Assembly: GCA_905480255.1 (NCBI GenBank)
Contig: CAJQPR010000049.1
Coordinates: 1 to 33,175 of the forward strand
Direction of reading: 5' to 3'
Source: an uncultured Woeseiaceae bacterium
GTDB taxonomy: Bacteria; Pseudomonadota; Gammaproteobacteria; Steroidobacterales; Woeseiaceae
Length of the DNA stretch: 33,175 nucleotides
A program made the position numbers and the translations under genes. The notes beneath the pieces were generated by a model. That model was not told the DNA's origin. It worked only from the letters and a program-made list of their open reading frames with translations, and made no database searches. How positions within the stretch are numbered: the stretch's first letter is position 1; every line of letters begins with the position of its first letter. This document shows, in pieces, positions 9,336-17,691 of this stretch.

Positions 9336-10748
9336 TCAGTCATTCTGCCGCATGAACTGGCCGGTATCCGACATGTCATCACGAATGCCTTTTGCCAGCG
9401 ATTCGGCGAGTCCGATGTAATTGGACGGAGTCATTTGGAGCAAGCGGTTTTTTTCATCTTCCGGAATTTCGAGTGTTTTGATGAACTGGTGCAGGAGATC
9501 TTTCGTAACTGCCTGGCCACGTGTTAATGCTTTCAGTTTTTCGTACGGCTCCGGAACAGAGTAACGGCGCATCACAGTCTGAATAGGCTCAGCCAGCACT
9601 TCCCAGGCATTGTCGATGTCTCGTGCGATAGCCGCGGGGTCGGCCTGGAGTTTATTCAGACCCTTTAGCGTGCTGCTTAATGCAATCATGATGTAGCTGA
9701 TCGCGACACCAAAATTGCGCTGCACAGTCGAGTCCGTGAGATCTCGTTGCCAGCGCGACACAGGTAACTTCAGCGCAAAATGGTCAAGCATTGCATTGGC
9801 GAGTCCAAGGTTGCCTTCGGCGTTCTCAAAATCAATCGGGTTAACCTTGTGCGGCATGGTTGACGAACCAACTTCGTTTGCTGCGACTCTTTGCTTGAAG
9901 AATCCCAGCGAAATGTATCCCCAGGTATCACGACAGAGATCGAGCAAAATGGTGTTGTACCGAATCAGCGCGTGCGAATACTCCGCGGTCCAATCGTGTG
10001 GTTCGATTTGAGTCGTATAGGGGTTCGGCTCGAGGCCGAGCGACTTAACAAATGCGCTGCTAAGCGTAAGCCAGTCAATATCAGGATATGCGGCAATGTG
10101 AGCGTTAAAGTTACCGACAGCGCCGTTAAACTTGCCGAGAATTTCGACGCCTGCAAATTGTTTTCTTGCGCGAGCAAGCCTCTGGACGACGTTCGCAAAC
10201 TCTTTGCCAACGGTCGTCGGACTTGCAGTTTGTCCGTGCGTCCTGGACAGCATTGGAATGGCTGCATGCTCTGCGCTGAGGGATCGCATCTTGGCGGCCA
10301 GTTCGCGCATTTGCGGTTGCAGCACATCGTCACGTGCGGCACGCAACATAAGAGCGTAGGCGAGATTGTTTATGTCTTCGGAGGTGCAGCCAAAATGAAT
10401 GAATTCACTGAGGCTCGCAGACTCCGAGCCTGTGCCAATTTTTTCACGGATAAAATACTCAACGGCCTTCACGTCATGATTGGTCGTCGCTTCAATCGTC
10501 TTAACGCGCTCTGCGTCATCAGCCGTGAAGCCGTCCACGATATTATTGAGGACGTCTTTCATGACAGACGAAAGCGGAGGCAATTCCGCAATGGCTGGCT
10601 CATCAGCCATCCACTGCAGCCATCGAATTTCGACCAGGACCCGGTAGCGAATCAGGCCGTATTCACTCAGGATGTCGCGGAGTCCGCCGACTTTGCTTGC
10701 GTAACGACCGTCAGCGGGGGAAAGGGCTCTCAGTTTGGTACGTTCCAT
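9336..10748 (-). CDS. purB: Adenylosuccinate lyase
   Basis: Cytoplasmic enzyme with two steps in purine synthesis: SAICAR to AICAR plus fumarate, and adenylosuccinate to AMP plus fumarate. The 470-residue protein shows the superfamily signature GSSTMPHKVNP at residues 294-304, with catalytic S295. The general acid H171 is in SRTHGQTASP; both numbers match E. coli PurB as I recall it. The start ATG at 10748 is followed by MERTKLRALSPADGRY, the normal family N-terminus. It is divergent from fumC across 107 bp. On the purB side that gap carries a TATGAT followed by a GC-rich stretch, a possible -10, without a convincing -35. In enterics purB sits close to mnmA and phoP; here it is separated from both. 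Confidence 0.97.
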   Translation of the reverse strand: MERTKLRALSPADGRYASKVGGLRDILSEYGLIRYRVLVEIRWLQWMADEPAIAELPPLSSVMKDVLNNIVDGFTADDAERVKTIEATTNHDVKAVEYFIREKIGTGSESASLSEFIHFGCTSEDINNLAYALMLRAARDDVLQPQMRELAAKMRSLSAEHAAIPMLSRTHGQTASPTTVGKEFANVVQRLARARKQFAGVEILGKFNGAVGNFNAHIAAYPDIDWLTLSSAFVKSLGLEPNPYTTQIEPHDWTAEYSHALIRYNTILLDLCRDTWGYISLGFFKQRVAANEVGSSTMPHKVNPIDFENAEGNLGLANAMLDHFALKLPVSRWQRDLTDSTVQRNFGVAISYIMIALSSTLKGLNKLQADPAAIARDIDNAWEVLAEPIQTVMRRYSVPEPYEKLKALTRGQAVTKDLLHQFIKTLEIPEDEKNRLLQMTPSNYIGLAESLAKGIRDDMSDTGQFMRQND

Positions 10749-10855
10749 CCGGGATTTGCTCTGGACTTAGGCGCGGAAAGCGCGAATCATACACCAAAGG
10801 TAGACAACGTATCAGACGGCGAACCGGTCCCGGTTGGCCGGGAGCTAAGGAATCA

Positions 10856-12244
10856 ATGAGCAAAAAATCTTTCCGTACCGTGCATGACAGCATGGGCGAA
10901 TTGCAGGTACCCGAAGACGCGCTTTGGGGGGCACAAACCCAACGCGCCGTAGACAACTTTCCGATTTCCGGTATGCCGATGCCACGGCAGTTCATCGCCG
11001 CACTCGGGCTCGTCAAATGGGCGGCCGCTGGAGCCAATGCCGAGCTGGGCCTGCTAACGTCGGATAAAGCTGTTGCGATCCAGAAATCGGCCCTGGAGGT
11101 ATCAGCCGGCGATCACGACGAGCATTTTCCCATCGACGTGTTCCAGACTGGGTCCGGCACAAGCTCAAACATGAACGCCAACGAGGTCATCGCGACGCTC
11201 GCCACCGAGGACCTTGGGAGCGAGGTGCATCCCAACGACCACGTCAACATGAGCCAGAGCAGCAACGATGTTATTCCAACCTGCGTGCACGTGAGTGCAG
11301 CAATCGGGATTCAGGACAAACTGCTGCCGGCCCTGAAGCACCTGTCCGCGGCGCTCGAGAAGAAAGCCCGTGAAACGGATGGCATTGTAAAGACCGGCCG
11401 CACCCACCTGATGGACGCGATGCCGGTTACGCTGGGGCAAGAGCTCGACGGCTGGCGTTCGCAGATTGATCACGCGGCAGCAAGGCTCGGCGACACGATG
11501 AATCGCCTGACAGGTCTCGCCCAGGGCGGAACAGCCGTCGGGACCGGTATCAACGCTCATCCCAAGTTCGGTACCAAGGTAGCCACATTGCTGGCGGAGC
11601 GAACAGGGGTGAATTTTAAACAGGCGGATTCCCTGTTTGAGGGCTTGAGCAGTCAGGACGCGGCGGTTGAAACTTCGGGCCAGCTGAGGGCGCTGGCGGT
11701 CAGTCTGACAAAGATCGCGAACGACCTGCGCTGGATGAATTCAGGACCACTCGCCGGAATTGGGGAGATCGCGCTGCCTTCACTGCAACCGGGCTCCAGC
11801 ATCATGCCCGGCAAGGTTAACCCGGTTATTCCGGAAGCCGTCGCCATGGTTTGTGCCCAGGTTATCGGCAACGACGCGACAATTGCCATGGGTGGCCAAT
11901 CCGGAAATTTTCAGCTGAATGTCATGTTGCCGGTCGTCGCTCATAACCTTTTACAAAGCATCGAAATCCTTGCGAATTCTTCGGTCTGCCTGGCTGATTC
12001 GGCGATAGCCGGCTTCACGGTGAACGAAGCGAAGATTAACGAGGCGCTGGATCGCAACCCGATTCTCGTGACGGCACTGAACCCGGTTATTGGATATGAG
12101 AAAGGGGCTGCGGTCGCCAAGAAGGCCTATGCAGAAGGAAGGCCAATCAAGGATATCGCTCGTGAGGAGACCGATCTGACCGACGAAGAGCTTGATCGCT
12201 TATTGGACCCGGCTGACCTGGCCAAAGGCGGCATCAAACACTAA
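10856..12244 (+). CDS. fumC: Fumarate hydratase class II
   Basis: Iron-independent fumarase interconverting fumarate and malate. I start at ATG 10856 (462 aa), with TAAGGA 5-6 nt upstream; an in-frame extension to 10697 would run into purB and has no family counterpart. The signature GSSIMPGKVNP is at residues 313-323, the catalytic H184 is in GRTHLMDA, and the substrate-loop SSNDVIPT is at 135-142. It is the first gene of a plus-strand run with nudL and mazG; its TAA overlaps the next ATG by one base (TAATG), implying translational coupling. It is divergent from purB, a member of the same lyase superfamily that also produces fumarate. Confidence 0.97.
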   Translation: MSKKSFRTVHDSMGELQVPEDALWGAQTQRAVDNFPISGMPMPRQFIAALGLVKWAAAGANAELGLLTSDKAVAIQKSALEVSAGDHDEHFPIDVFQTGSGTSSNMNANEVIATLATEDLGSEVHPNDHVNMSQSSNDVIPTCVHVSAAIGIQDKLLPALKHLSAALEKKARETDGIVKTGRTHLMDAMPVTLGQELDGWRSQIDHAAARLGDTMNRLTGLAQGGTAVGTGINAHPKFGTKVATLLAERTGVNFKQADSLFEGLSSQDAAVETSGQLRALAVSLTKIANDLRWMNSGPLAGIGEIALPSLQPGSSIMPGKVNPVIPEAVAMVCAQVIGNDATIAMGGQSGNFQLNVMLPVVAHNLLQSIEILANSSVCLADSAIAGFTVNEAKINEALDRNPILVTALNPVIGYEKGAAVAKKAYAEGRPIKDIAREETDLTDEELDRLLDPADLAKGGIKH

Positions 12245-12882
12245 TGCCGGTCCTGCCGAAGGCGTTGAATGCCGCCTACATTCGGCAGGAGCTGGCGGAG
12301 ACCCGTATTCCGATTGACCCGCTGGCGGTCGATTCGTCCTATATAGATCGGGTTATGCCGGCGAACCTGGCTCTCAAGCTAACACGCAACCTGCGAGCTG
12401 CCGGCGTCCTGATCCCGATCATCCAGCGCCAGGAATCTCTTTCTGTTCTGCTGACCGAGCGTTCCGCCGACCTGAAGCACCATGCGGGCCAGGTGAGCTT
12501 CCCGGGTGGGGGTATGGAGGAGCACGATCGGGACATCGCTGCGACAGCGCTTCGTGAGACGCACGAGGAGGTGGGTATTCATCCAGCGCAAGTGGACATT
12601 GCCGGCTTCCTGCACCCCACACCGACCATCACCGGTTATGCCGTCACCCCGGTCATTGGATTCGTCGAGCCAGCTTTCGAAGTTACCGTGGATCCCATGG
12701 AGGTCGACGCAGCCTTTGAGGTGCCGCTCGACTACCTGATGGACCAGCGGAATGAGGAGCACTCTGAACGGGAATACTATGGTGTGAACCTGCCTGTCGT
12801 GACCTTCCATTTCGAAGGACACCGTATCTGGGGTGCAACCGCCGGCATCCTGATTCAACTACGAAAAATACTAATAAAGTAA
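12244..12882 (+). CDS. Nudix hydrolase, CoA pyrophosphatase type (NudL-like)
   Basis: A 212-residue Nudix protein. The NudL/coenzyme-A pyrophosphatase hallmark is visible: VLLTERSADLKHHAGQVSF (about 68-86), then FPGGG and the core RETHEEVG at 104-111. In this subfamily the first part of the Nudix box is spaced with an Asp rather than the classical G-x5-E, as here (D95/D97). Predicted role: hydrolysis of CoA or acyl-CoA to 4'-phosphopantetheine derivatives and 3',5'-ADP; the substrate is family inference. The start codon overlaps the fumC stop, and mazG follows after 15 bp, so it lies in the middle of a three-gene operon. The N-terminal about 50 residues are less conserved. Confidence 0.88.
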   Translation: MPVLPKALNAAYIRQELAETRIPIDPLAVDSSYIDRVMPANLALKLTRNLRAAGVLIPIIQRQESLSVLLTERSADLKHHAGQVSFPGGGMEEHDRDIAATALRETHEEVGIHPAQVDIAGFLHPTPTITGYAVTPVIGFVEPAFEVTVDPMEVDAAFEVPLDYLMDQRNEEHSEREYYGVNLPVVTFHFEGHRIWGATAGILIQLRKILIK

Positions 12883-12897
12883 TTAAAACAAAAGATT

Positions 12898-13683
12898 ATG
12901 AGTGATATCCAGAAACTACTTGAAATTATGGCGCAGCTTCGGAATAAGAAAGATGGCTGCCCTTGGGACGTCAAACAGGACTTTGCGACAATCGCGCCGT
13001 ACACCATCGAGGAAGCGTACGAAGTCGCCGACGCCATTTCCCGCGACGACATGGGCGGGCTGCGTGATGAACTTGGGGACCTGCTCTTTCAGGTCGTATT
13101 TCATGCCCAGATGGCTAGTGAAAATGGTGATTTCGATTTCGCGGATGTTACTGAGGCAATTTGCGACAAGATGATTCGCCGTCATCCACATGTATTCGGC
13201 TCAAAGGAAGAGCGGGCAAAAGGGGTGGTTGAAGGCGCGTGGGAGCAGATAAAGGCTGCAGAAAGACTTGAGAACGCAGAGACAGGCAGGAACAGCGCGC
13301 TTGATGGCATCGCCCAGGCCCTGCCAGCCCTCACGCGAGCCCAGAAACTGGGCAAACGGGCGGCGTCTGAGGGTTTTGACTGGGCGGATACGCAAGGCGT
13401 TCGAGCCAAGATCAGTGAAGAAATGGCCGAAGTTTCAGCTGCTGAGTGCGGCGGCAGGCAAAAGGACATCGAGGAAGAGCTGGGTGACCTCCTGTTTGCT
13501 GTAGTCAATCTTGCCCGGCACCTCAAAGTTGACCCCGAGAATGCCCTCACGCTTGCGAACCGCAAATTCGAGAAGCGATTCCGACATATGGAAGAGGCGG
13601 TAGGCGGGGAAGGCCAAAGGCTGTCGAGCCTCGATCTCGACGCGCTCGAGGCCCGTTGGCAGGACGCCAAGAAAAAGGGCTGA
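12898..13683 (+). CDS. mazG: Nucleoside triphosphate pyrophosphohydrolase MazG
   Basis: House-cleaning enzyme hydrolysing NTPs and dNTPs to monophosphates and pyrophosphate. At 261 residues it is the standard two-domain form. The N-terminal MazG domain has the KKDGCPWD motif (17-24) and metal ligands E38, E39, E42, E58, D61. The second domain repeats the pattern as EEMAEV ... EEELGDLLFAVVNLAR, which is the catalytically active one in E. coli. It is the last gene of fumC-nudL-mazG, 15 bp after nudL. The preceding bases are A-rich and lack a Shine-Dalgarno, so translation may rely on coupling or an unstructured leader. No terminator is evident before the repeat array at 13701. Confidence 0.95.
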   Translation: MSDIQKLLEIMAQLRNKKDGCPWDVKQDFATIAPYTIEEAYEVADAISRDDMGGLRDELGDLLFQVVFHAQMASENGDFDFADVTEAICDKMIRRHPHVFGSKEERAKGVVEGAWEQIKAAERLENAETGRNSALDGIAQALPALTRAQKLGKRAASEGFDWADTQGVRAKISEEMAEVSAAECGGRQKDIEEELGDLLFAVVNLARHLKVDPENALTLANRKFEKRFRHMEEAVGGEGQRLSSLDLDALEARWQDAKKKG

Positions 13684-13700
13684 TCCCGCCGGCAGCAAGC

Positions 13701-13799
13701 CATTCATAAGCCATTCATAAGCGGTTCATAAGCCGTTCAGTTTCAGGGTGTTTTGGGGCGTTTCCGTTCAGCGAATGTTCATTGCCACGCGTCTATTCT
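13701..13799 (+). promoter_or_regulatory. 11-bp-spaced direct repeat array and promoter of the glycine-zipper/PepSY/PhoP-PhoQ-like operon
   Basis: TTCA cores occur at 13703, 13714, 13725 and 13736, exactly 11 bp apart, each within a unit like CATTCATAAGC or GGTTCATAAGC. Two more GTTCA cores lie at 13767 and 13778, again 11 bp apart. A -10-like TATTCT is at 13794-13799, and the first start codon of the operon is at 13855 behind GGAGAGAGACG. OmpR/PhoB-family dimers bind head-to-tail on half-sites one helical turn (about 11 bp) apart, and such a regulator is encoded in this operon. Autoregulation is therefore the likely explanation; it is inferred. Confidence 0.7.
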
Positions 13800-13854
13800 T
13801 TGTTCCAGGCTCGGGAATTGGTCCGGGCCGCGTATCTGAGAATGGAGAGAGACG

Positions 13855-14418
13855 ATGAAGACGAATTCATGGATTGCGAACGTATCAGGACTTTTTATTG
13901 CGTCGCTGGTCCTGGTTGCTGGCACGGCCAGCGCGGCTGACTACGCATATGGCGGCAACCGGGCAGTTTACGACTATGCCAAGGTCGTTAGTGTGAAGCC
14001 GGTCATTCGATACGTAACCGTCACCACACCAGTCAAAGAGTGCTGGGAAGACGTAGAACACTATACCCGGCGCACACCGGATGCGGCGCGCGCAGGCAAA
14101 ACCTTGTTTGGTGCAATTGTCGGCGGTGTCATTGGTCATCAGTTCGGCAGCGGGAATGGGAATGACGCGGCGACAGTTGCCGGTAGCCTGATCGGCGCAG
14201 CTGTTGCGAACGGATCCAACAGGCATGCCTATTATCAGACCACGGAATACTCACGGCCGGTCAGGCGTTGTGAGACTAATTATCAGTCTCACGAGGAAGA
14301 GAGGATCGATGGCTACGATGTCATCTATCGCTACCATGGCCGGAAGTACGCCACGAGAACGCCGTTCGACCCGGGCAAGAAGCTCAAGATTCGGGTTGAT
14401 GTAAGGCCTGCGGCCTAA
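13855..14418 (+). CDS. Exported glycine-zipper (2TM-like) envelope protein
   Basis: A 187-residue protein with a clear signal peptide (cleavage after TASA, residue 27). The centre (about 82-121, GKTLFGAIVGGVIGHQFGSG then DAATVAGSLIGAAVANG) is a glycine zipper of the Rick_17kDa_Anti type, which packs in or on the outer membrane. C-terminal to it are two cysteines' worth of RRCETNYQ and a basic beta-rich tail; another cysteine sits at KECWEDV, so a disulfide is possible. There is no lipobox. Preceded by GGAGAGAG. It is the first gene after the repeat array and 107 bp before the PepSY gene. Likely an envelope-integrity factor controlled by the downstream two-component system; the exact role is unknown. 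Confidence 0.85.
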   Translation: MKTNSWIANVSGLFIASLVLVAGTASAADYAYGGNRAVYDYAKVVSVKPVIRYVTVTTPVKECWEDVEHYTRRTPDAARAGKTLFGAIVGGVIGHQFGSGNGNDAATVAGSLIGAAVANGSNRHAYYQTTEYSRPVRRCETNYQSHEEERIDGYDVIYRYHGRKYATRTPFDPGKKLKIRVDVRPAA

Positions 14419-14525
14419 GACCTGGCCTTCCATGTCACCAGGCTCGTATGTGACGAACTCCGTTGCATTCGGGCCGGTGACATACCACACTTACACCCGC
14501 TGACTAATCGCCAGGGACAGAAATC

Positions 14526-14825
14526 ATGCGCTTCACGACCCGCTTACTGACAACCTGCAGCCTGCTGATACTCAGCAGCTTGTCCGTTGCCATGCAGGTC
14601 GATTCAGGCACCGGTTCTGTCCATCGTGCTACAGAAGCGCCGGTTGGCCCGGAATTTGTCGTCCAGCAGGGCGGTGGAGTGACGCTGGACCAGGCAGTAG
14701 TACAGGTCCGTCGGCAGTATCCTGGCGGCAAGATCGTCAGCGCAGAGACCCGGGGCGGGACACATGTCATCAAGGTCCTGACTGCCGAGGGCACGGTCAA
14801 GACAGTCAGGATTTCCGCTCGCTGA
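14526..14825 (+). CDS. Small periplasmic PepSY-domain protein
   Basis: A 99-residue protein with a signal peptide (about residues 1-22, ending SLSVAMQ) and one PepSY domain: VTLDQAVVQVRRQYPGGKIVSAETRGG (about 51-77) followed by HVIKVLTAEGTVKTVRI. PepSY domains are thought to bind or inhibit proteases and sensor domains. AGGGACAG lies 5-6 nt before the ATG. The gene ends 24 bp before the response regulator, so it is in the same operon. A PepSY protein directly in front of a PhoP/PhoQ-like pair suggests a periplasmic modulator of the kinase; that is inference from position only. Confidence 0.85.
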   Translation: MRFTTRLLTTCSLLILSSLSVAMQVDSGTGSVHRATEAPVGPEFVVQQGGGVTLDQAVVQVRRQYPGGKIVSAETRGGTHVIKVLTAEGTVKTVRISAR

Positions 14826-14849
14826 AGCGATCGGTCACGGAGAGCTACC

Positions 14850-15536
14850 ATGCGGTTGCTGGTAATCGAAGACGATACAACCCTGCGTGAATCACTCTGC
14901 CGCCAACTCGCCGAGGCGGGTTTTGGCGTCGAGCAGGCAGCTGACGGTCGGGAAGGGCTCTATTTCGCGCTCGAATACCCGGTCGATCTTGCGATCGTCG
15001 ATCTTGGCCTGCCGGAAATCTCAGGACTGGATGTCATTCGTGAAGTCAGGGAAAAGGGCAAGACGTATCCCATTCTCATATTAACGGCCCGCGATCGCTG
15101 GCAGGACAAGGTCGATGGTCTGGATGCCGGCGCAGACGACTACGTCGTCAAGCCATTTCACTACGAAGAAGTCTCAGCCCGCGTCAACGCGCTCTTGCGC
15201 AGGAGTGGTGGCTGGGCAACATCCGTGCTGAGTGCGGGGCCGGTAACACTGGACACGACTCGGCAGGAGCTGAAAGTCAGCGATTCAGAGATAGAGCTGA
15301 CCAGTTACGAATACCGCATTATCGAGCACCTGATGATGCGGGCAGGCGAAGTTATTTCCAAGACAGAGCTGACCGACCGACTCTACGACCAGGATTTCGA
15401 AAGGGACAGTAACGTCATTGAGGTGTTCATCGGGCGCCTGCGAAAGAAAATGGATCCGGATAACTCTCTCCAGCCCATCGAGACACTTCGTGGTCGCGGT
15501 TACCGGTTCGCACTGGACCGCAATCAAGACAGCTAA
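14850..15536 (+). CDS. phoP: OmpR-family response regulator, PhoP-like
   Basis: A 228-residue DNA-binding response regulator. Receiver domain 1-120: acidic pocket E7/D8/D9, phosphoacceptor D51 (AIVDLGLP), switch T79, K101. The C-terminal winged helix (about 128-224) carries ELTSYEYRIIEHLM and the recognition-wing region SNVIEVFIGRLRKKMD ... IETLRGRGYRF. Similarity to PhoP is supported by IEDDTTLRESLCRQLAEAGF and by the PhoQ-type kinase downstream. GGAGAG lies before the ATG. It is 24 bp after the PepSY gene and 9 bp before the kinase. The 11-bp-phased repeats at 13701 are its likely target. Whether it answers to Mg2+, peptides or pH is not visible, so the symbol is tentative. Confidence 0.9.
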   Translation: MRLLVIEDDTTLRESLCRQLAEAGFGVEQAADGREGLYFALEYPVDLAIVDLGLPEISGLDVIREVREKGKTYPILILTARDRWQDKVDGLDAGADDYVVKPFHYEEVSARVNALLRRSGGWATSVLSAGPVTLDTTRQELKVSDSEIELTSYEYRIIEHLMMRAGEVISKTELTDRLYDQDFERDSNVIEVFIGRLRKKMDPDNSLQPIETLRGRGYRFALDRNQDS

Positions 15537-15545
15537 ATCCCGGCA

Positions 15546-16907
15546 ATGTCATCATTAAGCGCAAGGCTGCTCGTATCAGTAAGCCTGCTGCTGATCTTCT
15601 TCTTTGGCGTGACGATTGTGGTGCTCGATTCTGCTTTTCGGGAAGCCGGTGAACAGGCACAGGAAGATATCCTCGACACACAACTGATGGCCCTGATTGC
15701 GGAGGCTGAACCTAACCCCCGCGGTGAACTGGAAATGCCGTTCGCGTTGCGTGAACCACGCTTCGGCAACCTTGGTTCGGGACTGTACGGCGCACTGTCC
15801 GACGAAACAGATGCCCCTGTCTGGACTTCGCGATCGTCGCTCGGTCTGGACGTCCCTTATGGACCGCGCCCGGAATCCGGTGCACACAGTTTTTCGAGGG
15901 TAAACCTGGATGATGGGACGCCTCTCATGGCGTTGAGCCTCCACGTCCAATGGGAGCTGGCGAACGGGGACCTAAAGCCTTACACGTTCAGTGTTGCTCA
16001 GAGCCTGGACTCATTCAACGCACAACTTGCTGGTTTCAGACGTCAGCTTTTTACCTGGTTCGGTGCGATTGCGTTGATCATGTTGTTTTCGATATCGCTT
16101 GTCATGCGTGGGTTGTTAAAACCATTGCGGCAAATCGAATCGGAAATCACGGACATCGAAGCAGGCAAACGGGAGAGTCTTTCGGACGATTTTCCCGATG
16201 AACTGTCAAGCGTCGCGCGCAACATGAACGTATTAGTTGGCAGCGAGCGGAGCAGGTCAGAACGTTATCGCAATACGCTCGACAACCTCGCCCACAGTTT
16301 GAAAACACCACTTGCGGCGATTCGGGCGATTCTCACCGAACAGCAGTCCACGGAACTGACAGACCGGGTTGAAGCACAGATCGAGCGAATGAATGACATC
16401 GTTCGTTATCAGCTGCGAAAACCCTCTACCGCAAAAACCGAAAGCTTTGGTGTTGTTGCGGTTCCCGTCGACAAGGAACTCAAGAAACTGGTTGACGGGC
16501 TGCACAAGGTATACAAAGACAAGGCGCCGGAGATACGCGTCGACGTAACTGCCGGGATTCTGTTTCGTGGAGACACCGGCGATTTTCTGGAGCTTGCCGG
16601 CAACTTGCTGGACAACGCCTGCAAATGGTGCGAGTCAAAGGTTAGCCTGACCATTCGTCCTTTGCCGGGCGCGACGATTGATTCAGGTGGAATGAGCATG
16701 GTCGTAGAAGATGACGGTCCCGGTATCCCCGACGCGGCAAGGGAGGCGCTCCTGCAGCGCGGGATGCGTCTCGATGAGAATGCGCCCGGGCACGGAATTG
16801 GTCTTGCGGTCGTCAAAGATATCGCCGCCTCTTACGGCGGCGATATTGAGATTTCCGGTTCCGCGCTCGGTGGCGCAAAACTTTCGGTAACGGTAGACCC
16901 GGACTAG
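15546..16907 (+). CDS. phoQ: Sensor histidine kinase, PhoQ-like
   Basis: A 453-residue inner-membrane kinase: TM1 about 8-27, a periplasmic sensor about 28-167, TM2 about 168-188, HAMP about 189-240, the H-box LAHSLKTPLAAI with phosphoacceptor H250, and an ATP-binding domain with N-box N353/N357 (NLLDNACKWC), G1 DDGPGIPD (389-396) and G2 GHGIGLAVVKDI (415-426). HSLKTPL and LDNACKWC are characteristic of PhoQ. The periplasmic domain has roughly the PhoQ length, but the run of consecutive acidic residues used by enteric PhoQ for Mg2+ sensing is not seen, so the signal may differ. The gene ends one base before the convergent slipin stop. Confidence 0.9.
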   Translation: MSSLSARLLVSVSLLLIFFFGVTIVVLDSAFREAGEQAQEDILDTQLMALIAEAEPNPRGELEMPFALREPRFGNLGSGLYGALSDETDAPVWTSRSSLGLDVPYGPRPESGAHSFSRVNLDDGTPLMALSLHVQWELANGDLKPYTFSVAQSLDSFNAQLAGFRRQLFTWFGAIALIMLFSISLVMRGLLKPLRQIESEITDIEAGKRESLSDDFPDELSSVARNMNVLVGSERSRSERYRNTLDNLAHSLKTPLAAIRAILTEQQSTELTDRVEAQIERMNDIVRYQLRKPSTAKTESFGVVAVPVDKELKKLVDGLHKVYKDKAPEIRVDVTAGILFRGDTGDFLELAGNLLDNACKWCESKVSLTIRPLPGATIDSGGMSMVVEDDGPGIPDAAREALLQRGMRLDENAPGHGIGLAVVKDIAASYGGDIEISGSALGGAKLSVTVDPD

Positions 16908-16908
16908 G

Positions 16909-17676
16909 CTATTCGTCTTTCTTTATGGCCTTGCCAATATCCATTAGCGGCGTAATCAGGTCCAGCGGAAGCGGGAATATGATGGTATTCGTTCTGTCAC
17001 CGGCAACCTCTTTCATTGTTTGCAGATACCGCAGTTGCAGTGCCTGCTTCTGACCCTGCAAAAGTTTCGCGGCTTCAGCAAGGATGCCCGCAGCCTGGCG
17101 TTCGCCCTCTGCTGCAATCACTTTCGCTCGTCGTGAGCGTTCAGCTTCCGCTTGCTGAGCAATTGAGCGAATCATGCTTTCATCGAGATCGACATGTTTG
17201 ATTTCAACGTTGGCAATTTTCGCGCCCCAATTGTCGGTGCGTTGATCGAGAATCGATTGGATATCGGCATTCAATTTGTCACGCTCCGACAACATATCGT
17301 CGAGTTCGTGCTGACCGAGAACAGAGCGCAGCGTGGTTTGTGACAGCTGACTGATCGCCTCGAAAACATTGGCAACCTGGATGACAGCCTTCTCCGGATC
17401 GACGATGCGGAAATAGATCACCGCGTTTACTTTGACCGATACGTTGTCCTTTGAAATCACGTCCTGTGTAGGTACATCCATGACGATGACGCGTAAATCA
17501 ACCTTGGTCATGACCTGCAGGAACGGGATCAGGATGATTAACCCCGGCCCTTTGACACTTTGGAATCGTCCGAGGAAGAAGACGACACCTCGTTCATATT
17601 CCTTAAGGATCTTGATCGAGTTGTAAAGGAAGATAAGTGCGAAGGCGGCGATAAGGCCTATTGTGGTAATTGCCAT
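16909..17676 (-). CDS. Slipin-type SPFH/Band 7 membrane protein
   Basis: A 255-residue protein with one N-terminal membrane segment (about 4-22), then the SPFH/Band 7 domain: [14 protein letters not shown] (25-38), [35 protein letters not shown] and the C-terminal coiled [21 protein letters not shown]. This is the stomatin/slipin family (PH1511, YbbK/QmcA relatives), forming oligomeric membrane microdomain scaffolds. It follows nfeD by 15 bp on the same strand; long NfeD proteins and slipins are a conserved operon in which the NfeD protease is reported to cleave the stomatin partner. The C-terminal hydrophobic stretch [13 protein letters not shown], a typical cleavage target region, is present at about 228-240. 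Confidence 0.93.
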   Translation of the reverse strand: MAITTIGLIAAFALIFLYNSIKILKEYERGVVFFLGRFQSVKGPGLIILIPFLQVMTKVDLRVIVMDVPTQDVISKDNVSVKVNAVIYFRIVDPEKAVIQVANVFEAISQLSQTTLRSVLGQHELDDMLSERDKLNADIQSILDQRTDNWGAKIANVEIKHVDLDESMIRSIAQQAEAERSRRAKVIAAEGERQAAGILAEAAKLLQGQKQALQLRYLQTMKEVAGDRTNTIIFPLPLDLITPLMDIGKAIKKDE

Positions 17677-17691
17677 AGTATTTTCCGATGG

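Noticed and set aside
9891-10859. 322-codon open frame antisense to purB
   Set aside because: Opposite a complete purB with all catalytic residues, and no family resemblance.
13701-13740. CRISPR-like or satellite repeat
   Set aside because: Units are only 11 bp without spacers; the phasing fits a response-regulator binding array.
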